Shown here: positions 1 to 7,765 of the stretch, piece after piece
Layout: every line of letters begins with the position of its first letter
Numbering within the stretch: position 1 is the first letter of the stretch
Assembly: GCF_029210385.1 (NCBI RefSeq)
Contig: NZ_JARGDQ010000003.1
Coordinates: 1 to 64,000 of the forward strand
Direction of reading: 5' to 3'
DNA from: Desulfurivibrio dismutans
GTDB lineage: Bacteria > Desulfobacterota > Desulfobulbia > Desulfobulbales > Desulfurivibrionaceae
DNA length: 64,000 nt
Position numbers and translations under genes: made by a program
Notes under the pieces: model-generated
Databases searched by the model: none
What the model was told of the DNA's origin: nothing
Seen by the model: only the letters and a program-made list of their open reading frames with translations

Positions 1-113
1 GGTAAACCGCCGCCGTGTCCGTCCAGTGCATGCAAGGCCTCTTGCAGGTTGCTCGCTTTGCCTCTCTGGACTTCTTCGGTTGTCAGGATGAAATTCTTCA
101 CCTTAGGCTGCCT
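1..113 (-). mobile_element. IS91-like transposase fragment fused to hsdR (cut by window edge)
   Basis: The first 110 bases are almost identical to 14,898-15,007, where they run into an IS91-type transposase reading frame on the minus strand. The exact boundary between transposase and hsdR-derived sequence inside this stretch cannot be set from the sequence. It shows that hsdR and the transposase are joined head to tail in the same way in two separate places. Confidence 0.5.
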
Positions 114-1269
114 TGAAATATCGTACTGTTCCTTCTCGCCTTCCAGTTCGTCGCCGGTGATCCGCATCACGTACTTGCGGTTTTCCCGCACCCGCTCCGG
201 GTTGAGGTTGACCAGGGCCTGGCGCATCCGTTCGGCGTGGTCGATATCTTCGCAGAAGATGATGGTTTTCTGCATGGGGTCGGTCTGGGTGAGCAACTCG
301 CTGACCTTGGCCGCCACCGTGATGGTGCGCTGTTCCAGGACCAGGCGGCGGTCGAAGTCTTTTTGGTTGTAGATGCGGTCTTCGATGAGTTGGCCGTGCT
401 TGTCGGTCTGGCCTTGGGTGGGGCGCCAGCCCTGGAGGTCCTTGTCCAGATCGACCCGGATCACCTTGTAGGGGGCCAGGAAGCCGTCTTCGATCCCCTG
501 TTTCAGGGAGTAGGTGTAAACCGGTTCGCCGAAGTAGTCGATGTTGGAGACTTCTTTGGTCTCCTTGGGGGTGGCGGTGAGGCCGATGTGGGTGGCCGAG
601 GAAAAATATTCCAGGATCGCCCGCCAGGCGGAATCCGCCGCCGCGCTGCCCCGGTGGCATTCGTCGATGATCACCAGGTCGAAGAAGTCCGGCGAGAACT
701 GTTTGTAGATGTTCTGTTCCTCTTCGCTGCCGGTGACCGCCTGGTAGAGCGAGAGGTAGATCTCGTAGGACTTGTCCACCGTGCGGTGGCTGACCTTGGT
801 CATGGCCTGGCCGAAGGGCTTGAAGTCGTTGCTTTTGGTCTGGTCGATCAGAATGTTGCGGTCGGCCAGGAAGAGGATGCGCTTTTTGCGCCGGGCCTTC
901 CAGAGCCGCCAGATGATCTGGAAGGCGGTGTAGGTTTTGCCGGTGCCGGTGGCCATCACCAGCAGGATGCGGTTCTGGCCGCGGGCCACGGCTTCCACCG
1001 TGCGGTTGACGGCGTTGACCTGGTAGTAGCGGGGGGTGCGGCCGGAGCCGTCGTCGTAGTACGGTTGTTCGACGATGCGGCGGCTGGCGGGGTCGGCCAG
1101 GCCGTGGTGGCGGCAGTAGAGTTCCCAGAGGGTTTCAGGGGTGGGAAAAGGAGACCTCTTCCCGCACCTGCCGCAGCAAGTCCCACCCGGCCTGCTCGAT
1201 GGCCGGGGTGATGAACTTGCTGCAGATGTCCCGTTCGCTGAGTTGTTTTTTGGTTGCGCTGCCCATCAT
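114..1269 (-). pseudogene. hsdR: hsdR-like type I restriction helicase, copy 1 (internal deletion, frameshift)
   Basis: The minus strand encodes the N-terminal tag of a type I restriction R subunit (QLSERDIC, then [17 protein letters not shown]). After EEVSF the frame is broken, and the PD-(D/E)XK nuclease region present in the copy near 15,500 is missing. The helicase part then resumes in another frame with Walker A (ATGTGKT) and a DECH box, continuing to QYDISR before the transposase junction. In a functional enzyme this subunit provides ATP-driven DNA translocation and cleavage. Here the deletion and frameshift make it a pseudogene. No hsdM or hsdS is visible nearby. It is the longest helicase portion of the eight fragments. 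Confidence 0.85.
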
Positions 1270-1409
1270 CTACTGGTTACCCCCATCTGGGCAGTAAAAA
1301 CCAGTAGCGGCCAAAATGCAATCAGTTCCCGCCTCTTGTTCCGTCTCGGCCCACCGTCTTACTTTGGGCGGAAAGCTCCTCATTTTTTGGGATTGACACG
1401 ACGGTCCGT

Positions 1410-1434
1410 GTATAGCATTGTATAGGAATGTATA
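1410..1434. promoter_or_regulatory. three GTATA iterons at 10-bp spacing
   Basis: GTATA occurs at 1410, 1420 and 1430, exactly one helical turn apart, between the hsdR leader and the GrdB-like fragment. A TTGACA lies just upstream at 1393. The arrangement looks like a binding site for a dimeric or oligomeric regulator. The nearby DcmR-type protein is the obvious candidate, but that is inference. Confidence 0.35.
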
Positions 1435-1467
1435 AAACAAGTTAACATTTAATGGGGAGGAGCCATC

Positions 1468-1808
1468 ATGGTCAGACTTGCAGAACTACCGGAATCCATG
1501 CGTTCACATTTGGTTTCACTTCCCTGCCCCACATTTAACGACCACCCCCGGGTTACCAGCCCTTCTTTGGCGCGCCGCCGGGTGGCGATTATCTCCATGG
1601 CCGGGCTCCATCGGCGCAGTGATCGTCCCTTCGAGGGAATGGCGGGAGATTACCGGGTCATTCGAAGGCCGAGTTTAACCGCTGGTTCTGGCAAAAGAGT
1701 GTGGCCGGCAAAGTACTCAGGCTTGTCAGAGATACCTGCCTGGCCTCCGATGATGAACAACTCCGGATGACTGGCTGCATGCTGCTGATTCCCATGGACC
1801 AGAGCTGA
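1468..1808 (+). pseudogene. GrdB-like (glycine/sarcosine/betaine reductase B family) N-terminal fragment plus unknown tail
   Basis: The first ~65 codons match the start of the short GrdB-like family (MVRLAELPE, then RRRVAIISMAGLHRR and GDYRVI) and follow a good GGGGAGG ribosome site. After YRVI the similarity stops. A different frame then encodes EFNRWFWQKSVAGKVLRLV and ends in LLIPMDQS, which looks like the C-terminus of another protein I do not recognise. The segment is therefore two gene ends joined by deletion. The family name rests on recalled motif similarity only. Confidence 0.5.
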
Positions 1809-1809
1809 G

Positions 1810-2550
1810 ATGATGGACAAGTTGTTGAATGTTAAAGAGGCGGCGGCATTGTTGAACGTTTCGGAAATGACCATCCGGCGTTGGACCAACACCGGCGCGC
1901 TCAACTGTTATCGTCTGGGTAAAAAGCGCGAGCGCCGCTTCCGCCGGCAAGATCTGCAGCAGTATCTTGCCGGCGGGGTCGACGGGGCTGGGGCCGGCGG
2001 GACGGCGGATGAATCCGGCCGGGTCTCCCTGGGTTTTGCCGGCATCGAGGTGCCCGACGGGGCACATCTGACCCACCTCTATTTTGACGACGAGGAGGCG
2101 CTGGGGCTCCAGGCCTCCTATGTTCGGCAGGGACTGGAGAAGGGGGAGACCGTACTGGTGATCGCCCCGGATCGGAGCCGGGAGGTCCTCTGGCGGACCC
2201 TGGAACGGGACGGCCTGGAGGTCATGGCGTTCATGGATCGCCAGCGGTTGTATCATGACGGGGGCCGGGAAACTCCGGCCGAGCTGGCGGCGTATATAGC
2301 CCAAATCGCCGCCTCGGCCCCCGGACGTCTGCGGCTGCTGGGCGACATGGCCTGGACCCGAAGTAAGCAATGGCCGCTGGAACTGATCAGGAGTGTAGAA
2401 GAGACGACCAACACCAGGCTGCGGGCCGGTCATCTTTTTCTCTGTCAGTACGGCCTGGCGGAATTTTCGGGCCGGGAAACCATGATGGCCGTAGAAACAC
2501 ACCGCTACGCGATCTACAAAGGAAGACTCCGGGAAAACTTGCTGGTCTGA
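1810..2550 (+). CDS. DcmR-like regulator: excisionase/MerR-type HTH plus MEDS sensory domain
   Basis: Residues ~5-55 form a helix-turn-helix of the excisionase/MerR type (NVKEAAALLNVSEMTIRRW). After a Gly/Ala-rich linker, residues ~75-240 resemble the MEDS (methanogen/methylotroph DcmR sensory) domain, with HLYFDDEEALG, VLVIAPDRSREVL and RLLGDMAW. Such proteins control one-carbon and dehalogenation genes, and the MEDS domain is related to RecA-fold/KaiC-like ATPases. ATG codons occur at 1810 and 1813. The gene follows the GrdB-like fragment almost directly. A local role over the neighbouring DUF1638, GrdB-like and CMD genes is plausible but inferred. Confidence 0.75.
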   Translation: MMDKLLNVKEAAALLNVSEMTIRRWTNTGALNCYRLGKKRERRFRRQDLQQYLAGGVDGAGAGGTADESGRVSLGFAGIEVPDGAHLTHLYFDDEEALGLQASYVRQGLEKGETVLVIAPDRSREVLWRTLERDGLEVMAFMDRQRLYHDGGRETPAELAAYIAQIAASAPGRLRLLGDMAWTRSKQWPLELIRSVEETTNTRLRAGHLFLCQYGLAEFSGRETMMAVETHRYAIYKGRLRENLLV

Positions 2551-2691
2551 CCGGAAGACCGGATACGATGGGAAAATTGCCAGGAGGATATGATGACTGA
2601 TAAGGCCTGGCAACATCCCGCCGACCGCCCTGGCCGGCAACGCCAGGCAAAGAATTACCAAGCGCGCCCAGTCGGCGACAATCATTAAAAC

Positions 2692-2827
2692 GTAAGTGAT
2701 CACGGGGTTCATCATGGAGTAAGCGGTCACGGGGTGCCGCAGGTTGCGGCAAGCGAGTCGGCGATGCGTGCATCAGTACGTGAGCCGGCTCGATCGCCGC
2801 AAGATGTGGTGCCCCGTGATCGCTTAC
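2692..2827. repeat. 136-bp palindromic repeat, copy 1
   Basis: The outer 16 bases GTAAGTGATCACGGGG pair with CCCCGTGATCGCTTAC at the other end with one mismatch. A second internal copy of the arm (GTAAGCGGTCACGGGG) follows at 2719. The centre can fold further around GTGCCGCAGGTTGCGGC. The same 136 bases, with few changes, occur at 58,338-58,473 inside nifB, and a diverged relative lies at 49,249-49,355. There is no coding capacity, so it behaves like a MITE or large REP element. Confidence 0.85.
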
Positions 2828-2859
2828 ATTAAAACAAATACACCGGGAGACAACCAAAG

Positions 2860-3261
2860 ATGGAATGCAAAATGCTGGAAGAAGAACAGGCCACGGGAAA
2901 AACGGCAGAACTCTACGACGAGATTCGGTCCAAGTTCGGTATGGTACCCAACTTCTTCAAGGCCCAGGCGGCCGTTGATCCGGACTGGGCCTTAAACAAC
3001 TGGGTCCGGGTTAAACAGATCATGCTGAAGGAGGGGGCCCTGGACCGCAAGACCAAGGAACTCATCGCCATGGTGGTCGCCGTGATGACCAACTGCCAGT
3101 ACTGTCACCTGGCCCACAAGACCATGGCCATGATGGCCGGGGCCACCGAAGAAGAACTCAACGAAACCGCCATGATCATGGAGCTGTTCACCAGTTTTTC
3201 CTCCATTGCCAGCTCTCTGGAGGTCCCGTGCGACGTGACACCTGCCATGGTGAAAAGTTAA
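2860..3261 (+). CDS. AhpD/carboxymuconolactone decarboxylase-family protein
   Basis: The 133-residue protein has the AhpD-type redox motif NCQYCHLAHK at about residue 80, where the CxxC pair and following His act in peroxidase or disulfide reduction chemistry. The all-alpha CMD fold is supported by the surrounding pattern KTKELIAMVVAVMTNC. The length is typical for a single CMD domain. It starts 32 bases after a palindromic repeat and overlaps the frame of the next, truncated gene. The substrate is unknown. The CXXCXXXH motif makes the family assignment firm. Confidence 0.85.
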   Translation: MECKMLEEEQATGKTAELYDEIRSKFGMVPNFFKAQAAVDPDWALNNWVRVKQIMLKEGALDRKTKELIAMVVAVMTNCQYCHLAHKTMAMMAGATEEELNETAMIMELFTSFSSIASSLEVPCDVTPAMVKS

Positions 3262-3269
3262 AAAAACAC

Positions 3270-3596
3270 CGTGCCTCCTGCCTGAATGCGGACAATTGCC
3301 TGGATGCCCTGCTGGGACCGCGGAAGACTGAGGCGGAGAACGAAGGGGCCTTCGTGCTGACACCGGGGTGGCTCCGGGCCTGGCCGTCCATCATGGAGGC
3401 CATGGGCTGGGATGAAGTTGATACCCGCCTCAACTTGGGGCGTTACAGTAAAGCGGTGCTCTTTGATGCCGGAGTGGAACCGTTACTCAGCGACGAGGAG
3501 ATTCTCTGGTTTTTCGAGGTTACCGGCCTTTATGTGGAAGTCAGGTCCTTTGATCTGAGTTCCTTGCAGGGGCACGTTCAACAGTGGTTTTCTTGA
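3270..3596 (+). pseudogene. DUF1638 protein, C-terminal fragment
   Basis: The frame encodes NCLDALLG, FVLTPGWLRAWP and GWDEVDTRLNLGRYSKAVLFD, which match the C-terminal half of DUF1638 proteins, usually around 200 residues or more. The N-terminal half is absent and no convincing ribosome site lies before the similarity begins, so this is a truncated remnant. DUF1638 genes often sit with corrinoid methyltransferases, which fits the DcmR-like and GrdB-like neighbours. Confidence 0.6.
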
Positions 3597-3623
3597 GCCC
3601 CGTGACCGCTTCCCCTGTTGAAT

Positions 3624-3647
3624 CCCGGGGCACTCCCCATATTTTCT
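3624..3647. repeat. hairpin/CATATTTTCT junction motif, copy 1
   Basis: The 24 bases hold a small GGGGCACTCCCC hairpin followed by CATATTTTCT, and end exactly where an hsdR fragment begins. Related motifs occur at 19,638, 25,369 and 25,402. Confidence 0.55.
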
Positions 3648-3963
3648 ATGCCGTCTTCGATACCCTGTTTCAGGGAGTAGGTGTAAAGACCTTGGCCATG
3701 GCCTGGCCGAAGGGCTTGAAGACGTTGCTTTTGGTCTGGTCGATCAGGATGTTGCGGTCGGCCAGGAAGAGGATGCGCTTTTTGCGCCGGGCCTTCCAGA
3801 GCCGCCAGATGATCTGGAAGGCGGTGTAGGTCTTGCCGGTGAAGGAGACCTCTTTCCGCACCTGCCGCAGCAAGTCCCACCCAGCCCCTTCGATGGCCGG
3901 GGTGATGAACTTGGTGCAGATGCCTCTTTCGCTGAGTTCTCTTTTGGCCCGGCCGTCCATCAT
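3648..3963 (-). pseudogene. hsdR: hsdR-like fragment, copy 2 (in-frame mini-protein)
   Basis: A 97-codon frame (3670-3963) joins the N-terminal tag ([26 protein letters not shown]) directly to the middle of Walker A ([12 protein letters not shown]) and runs through [16 protein letters not shown]. Both the nuclease domain and the start of the P-loop are gone, so it cannot be a working restriction subunit. The deletion keeps the frame, and the identical junction occurs in the copy at 5013-5295, so the two derive from a common deleted ancestor. Confidence 0.8.
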
Positions 3964-4148
3964 CTACTTGTTACCCCCTCGGGGCAATAAAAACCAGGAG
4001 CGGCCAAAATGCAATCAGTTCCAGCCCTTCGTTCCGTCTCGGCCCGTCGGCCCAACTCCTTGTCGGCCTGCCCGCCCAATTACTTGCTGGACAGCCGTGA
4101 AACGACTAAGTCGTTTTACGGTTATTGTCGGTACCGCAAAACCAATTT

Positions 4149-4547
4149 TCAGCGCCGAGCACAAAGGCCAACGAATTCCTTCACTTCCTGGAAAACCTGC
4201 CAGATACCAGGTTTCGCAGTGGCGATAACGCCTTCGGGCAAATGCTTATGGTGGGGAAAGCTCGATATTGCGGGAAAATGAGGGGTGCTGTCATAACGGA
4301 ACACCAGCCGGTTCTGCTCATCCTGACAGTGGTAGCGGTAATCGAGGGACGAAAGCCGGTCGTTTTTAACTACCACCGATTCGTTGATCTCAAGCAGGGC
4401 ACCTTGATCAAAACGAACTCTGATTCGCAGATTAACCCGTGATGGCGTAAGGACTTCTTCAAGATACCGCTCAACATAGGCCTGCTGACAGTCGACAACG
4501 GTCTTTTCAACCAAAGACAGGTATTCCGCCAGCTCTTTATGCAGCAT
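4149..4547 (-). CDS. tumE: TumE-family toxin
   Basis: The 132-residue protein carries the pattern typical of TumE/DUF6516 toxins: RIRVRFDQGALLEINE, DYRYHCQDEQNRLVFRYD and TPHFP followed by FPHHKHLPEG. Proteins of this family are type II toxins, thought to act on RNA. The start codon overlaps the end of the antitoxin gene just upstream, the usual translational coupling of a toxin-antitoxin pair. It lies between two hsdR fragments and may be cargo that helps retain the locus. Confidence 0.75.
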   Translation of the reverse strand: MLHKELAEYLSLVEKTVVDCQQAYVERYLEEVLTPSRVNLRIRVRFDQGALLEINESVVVKNDRLSSLDYRYHCQDEQNRLVFRYDSTPHFPAISSFPHHKHLPEGVIATAKPGIWQVFQEVKEFVGLCARR

Positions 4548-4767
4548 TTTTTAGTTCGTTGCTGAGTTGGCGCCGCAATTCCAGGTAGTGCCGGTAATCG
4601 TTGGCCCATTCCACGAAATCAAGTTCATCGCCAAGCTCTCCGCGGTTATAACGATTGAAAAATTCTTCCGAATCCATATTGCGTTGACTTTCATAAGAGC
4701 TCAACCGCTTGGTAACCGCCACCAAGGCATCTAAAGGCGATGTATAAACAACTGTATCTTTACGCAT
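4537..4767 (-). CDS. tumA: TumA-like antitoxin
   Basis: The 76-residue protein starts MRKDTVVYTSP after a strong GGAGG ribosome site seven bases upstream, so a longer in-frame reading from 4890 is unlikely. It is helical and charged, with ELGDELDFVEWANDYRHYLE, and ends overlapping the start of the TumE-like toxin. Antitoxins of this pair bind and neutralise the toxin and repress their own promoter. The assignment rests mainly on coupling to tumE and on size. Confidence 0.65.
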   Translation of the reverse strand: MRKDTVVYTSPLDALVAVTKRLSSYESQRNMDSEEFFNRYNRGELGDELDFVEWANDYRHYLELRRQLSNELKNAA

Positions 4768-4786
4768 ATTTTCCTCCAATTCGCCT

Positions 4787-5012
4787 TGAATGGGTGGGTG
4801 AGGTGGTGATAGGAAGTTGCTTTTTCCAGCCCTGGCAAAAAACGGGGCATCAGCGAATACCCCGAACACCTTGTGCAACTTGCCCCCCAAAAGCCGACGT
4901 TTTTGTCAATAACGGCTGCCGACCGGCATGTCAACGAAAAAACCACCCCAAAACGGCCTGTTTCCAGAAGTTGCACGCATTTACGCCAGCGACCGGCAAA
5001 AGAGCATGCACT
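4787..5012 (-). repeat. putative IS91-like terminus, copy A
   Basis: This segment shares its order of blocks with 6714-6993, 19,472-19,640 and 25,227-25,345: GGTGAGGTGGTGATAGGAAG, then the hairpin CGGGG-N12-CCCCG, then a block ending GGCATGTCAACGAAAAAA. At 6714-6993 the same block directly follows a transposase C-terminus, so it is probably the 3' end of the element. Here it abuts hsdR copy 3. Confidence 0.6.
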
Positions 5013-5295
5013 GGTGGCTGACCTTGGCCATGGCCTGGCCGAAGGGTTTGAAGTCGTTGCTTTTGGTCTGGTCGATCAGGATGTTGCGGTCGGCCAGGAA
5101 GAGGATGCGCTTTTTGCGCCGGGCCTTCCAGAGCCGCCAGATGATCTGGAAGGCGGTGTAGGTCTTACCGGTGAAGGAGACCTCTTTCCGCACCTGCCGC
5201 AGCAAGTCCCACCCGGCCCCTTCGATGGCCGGGGTGATGAACTTGGTGCAGATGTCTCTTTCGCTGAGTTCTCTTTTGGCCCGGCCGTCCATCAT
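5013..5295 (-). pseudogene. hsdR: hsdR-like fragment, copy 3 (in-frame mini-protein)
   Basis: It has the same [19 protein letters not shown] deletion junction as copy 2 and encodes about 95 hsdR codons before running into the terminal repeat at [10 protein letters not shown]. The leader beyond 5295 (CAATAAAAACCAGCAGCGGC, then AAAATGCAAT) is shared with copies 1, 2, 4 and 6 and probably held the original promoter. Nuclease and DECH segments are missing. Confidence 0.8.
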
Positions 5296-5532
5296 CTACT
5301 TGTTACCCCCTGGGGGCAATAAAAACCAGCAGCGGCCAAAATGCAATAAGTTCCCGCTGCTTGTTCCGTCTAGACCTGACCGCACGGCCTGCCCAGTCCA
5401 GATTACCAGGCTGGCGATTGGTCAACCCTCGAGCTTTACAATACATCAAGAAAGATGTTCATTCCGCTCTTCAATTCGGGAAATGTGAAAGTTTGAGTTT
5501 CAGATTTCCCTATTTTCAATTATCGAGGGTTG

Positions 5533-6705
5533 ATGATTACTCGAATTCTCCAGCCGACCCTTAAAAAGCTGGCCGGGCAATATCCGGTGGTCACCGTGAC
5601 CGGGCCTCGGCAAAGCGGCAAAACCACCCTCTGCCGGGCGGTGTTTCCGGATTATGCCTATGTCAACCTGGAGACGCCCGGTGTCCGCGAATTCGCCCGC
5701 ACCGACCCTCGGGGGTTTCTGGCCTCATATCCCGGCGGGGTGATTCTGGATGAGGTGCAACGGGTGCCCGAACTCACTTCCTACCTGCAGCCGCTGGTCG
5801 ATGAAAGTCGGGAGCCGGGGCGCTACATCCTTATCGGCAGCCAGCAGTTCGAGGTGATGAACACCATTACCCAGTCCCTGGCGGGGCGGACCACTCTGCT
5901 GAAGCTGCTGCCGTTGAGCATGGAGGAACTTGCCCTGGCGGGCATCGAAAGCGGAATCGACAACGCCCTGTTTACCGGCTTTTATCCCCGCATTTATGAC
6001 GCCGGCCTCGATCCGACCCGGACCATGGGCGACTACATGGAAACCTATGTCGAGCGCGATATTCGCCGACTGATGGCGATCAAGGACCTGGCCCTGTTTG
6101 AAAAATTCGTCCGCCTCTGCGCCGGTCGCGTCGGGCAACTGCTCAACCTGCAAAGCCTGGGCAACGATACCGGCATTTCCCATACCACCGCCCGCAACTG
6201 GCTGACCCTGCTGGAAGCCAGTTACGTGGTGTTTCTGCTGCAACCCTGGCACGTCAATATCTCCAAGCGGCAGGTAAAAACTCCCAAGCTCTATTTTTAT
6301 GATGTGGGGCTGGCATCGTACCTGCTGGGCGCGGAGAGCGAACTGCATATCAACCGCCACCCTCTTAAAGGCAACCTCTTTGAAAATATGGTGGTGGTTG
6401 AGGCCCTGAAATACCGCTACAACCGTGGTAAAAGGAGCAATCTTTACTTCTGGCGGGATGTTCGGGGCAACGAGGTGGACCTGCTGCTGGCCGGCGGCCC
6501 GGAGGTGTTTCCCGTCGAGATCAAAGCCGGGGCGACCATCAGCGGCGATTATTTCAAGGGCCTTAAAACCTTCGCCGCAGCCTCTCTCACCCCTCCCGCA
6601 GCCTCGGCCCTGGTGTACGGCGGCGAGGAAAACCAGCGCCGCAGCGAGGTGTCAATCTGGCGGGCGGCGGAGGTGGCTGCCATGATGCAGAGTTTCGGGC
6701 AATGA
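5533..6705 (+). CDS. DUF4143-family AAA ATPase
   Basis: The 390-residue protein has a Walker A (TGPRQSGKTTLC) near residue 25 and a Walker B-like VILDEVQRVPEL near 75. It also has a C-terminal DUF4143 region with NLFENMVVVEALKYR and the nuclease-like EVDLLL and FPVEIKAG motifs. This family is common in bacteria and archaea; its function is not established, though the C-terminal motifs resemble restriction-endonuclease folds. An ATG at 5533 follows GAGGGTTG. The 5' end of a related gene is duplicated as a scrap at 23,515. A second full family member lies at 21,304-22,542. Confidence 0.85.
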   Translation: MITRILQPTLKKLAGQYPVVTVTGPRQSGKTTLCRAVFPDYAYVNLETPGVREFARTDPRGFLASYPGGVILDEVQRVPELTSYLQPLVDESREPGRYILIGSQQFEVMNTITQSLAGRTTLLKLLPLSMEELALAGIESGIDNALFTGFYPRIYDAGLDPTRTMGDYMETYVERDIRRLMAIKDLALFEKFVRLCAGRVGQLLNLQSLGNDTGISHTTARNWLTLLEASYVVFLLQPWHVNISKRQVKTPKLYFYDVGLASYLLGAESELHINRHPLKGNLFENMVVVEALKYRYNRGKRSNLYFWRDVRGNEVDLLLAGGPEVFPVEIKAGATISGDYFKGLKTFAAASLTPPAASALVYGGEENQRRSEVSIWRAAEVAAMMQSFGQ

Positions 6706-6713
6706 CTCGTTAG

Positions 6714-6993
6714 GTGAGGTGGGTGATGGGTGGGTGAGGGTGATAGGTGATAGGTGAGGGTGATGGTGATAGGTGAGGTGATAGGTGATGGTGATAGGAA
6801 GTTGCTTGCTTTTCTCGACCCTGGCAAAAAAACGGGGCATCAGCGAATACCCCGTGCAACTTGCCCCTCAAAAGCCGATGCTTTTGTCAATAACGGCTGC
6901 CGTTCGGCATGTCGACGAAAAAATCCACCCCCAAAACAGCCTGATTTCGGAAGATCCCCGCATTTTGCGCCAGCGACCGGCAAAAGAGCATGC
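6714..6993 (-). repeat. putative IS91-like terminus, copy B, with GGTGATAG tandem array
   Basis: 6714-6798 is an irregular tandem array built from GGTGATAGG and GGTGAGG units. It is followed by CGGGG-N12-CCCCG and the block ending GGCATGTCGACGAAAAAA. On the minus strand the block comes straight after the transposase C-terminus, so I read it as the element's 3' end including a subterminal hairpin. It is the longest of five copies. Confidence 0.65.
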
Positions 6994-7044
6994 ACCACAC
7001 CAGCCGCCTGAATCCCCTCGCAAAAAACAGGCCCCAGTCCCTAC

Positions 7045-7765
7045 CCCCCTGCTACACCGTGACCAACGGCTCTTCATACTGAAGCTGATGATCTTCATCT
7101 CCCCGCCGCACTTGGGGCAGGCGAGCGGGTCAACTTCCCAGACCTTCTTGATGCACTCCCGCCAGGTCGGGGACGGAATCTTGCGGGGTCGGTAGTCGGA
7201 TACGTTCAGCACTTCCACCTCGGCCGGGGGTGGAGACTGGGCGGCAGCATCGGCCTGGCGGTTTGCCCTACCCCCCGGCCCCGGTTCGAATACCAGCCGT
7301 AGTAGCGCACCAGTTGGAATGACTTCTCCGGGATGTGCTGGGCCAGGGCCTCCCGGCCGGCCTCGTCATAGCGGGCCAGCCGGACCCCGTTATGCACCGA
7401 AAAACCGGAGTTGTGCCGCCAGGTAAGCAGCTTGGCGATCAGGGCATCATCGATCCGGCCTTCCTTCTTGAGCATCGCCAGTACCTTGGCCCGGAACATT
7501 TCGGCCAATGGCGCGAGGTCCACTTTCGGCATCACGTAAAAAACGCCGCTCTCCCGGAACAGGCCGTCGGCCAGCAGGACATGGACATGAGGGTGCCAGC
7601 GGGCATAGTCGCCGAAGGTCTGGATCGCCATGACCGCCCCCAGGGCTCCGCTCTTCAGGCCGGTTGCGGTGCGGAAAAACTTGAGCAGGCTCTGGTTGGT
7701 AGAGCGGCAGAGCTTGCCCAGCAGCTTGCGGTCATACTTGAAAAAGCGGCGCAGGATGATAAAGC
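7045..7765 (-). pseudogene. IS91-family transposase fragment A
   Basis: Read leftward, the strand encodes RRFFKYDRKLLGKL, FGDYARWHPHVHVLLADGLF, IPEKSFQLVRYYGWYSNRGRG and, after a frame change in a G-run, DYRPRKIPS, VWEVDPLACPKCGGEM. The HPHVH and CPKCGG motifs and their order match IS91/ISCR-type Y2 rolling-circle transposases. The N-terminal part and probably the catalytic tyrosines are missing. The fragment is joined at one side to the truncated end of the bifunctional-nuclease gene and at the other to the terminal repeat. Confidence 0.8.

Noticed and set aside
103..1186. Long frames on both strands overlapping the hsdR copies
   Set aside because: They are shadow frames in GC-rich DNA. The hsdR motifs (SERDIC, GTGKT, DECH) lie in one continuous different frame.
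6714..6798. GGTGATAG tandem array as a CRISPR array
   Set aside because: Units are 7-9 bases without spacers, so it is a simple tandem repeat.
7210..7310. Programmed -1 frameshift in the IS91-like transposase at a GGGGGG run
   Set aside because: In the copy near 7280 a -1 shift would join the frames, but in the copy near 26,640 the required shift is different. Both copies are fragments, so simple decay explains the frame change.
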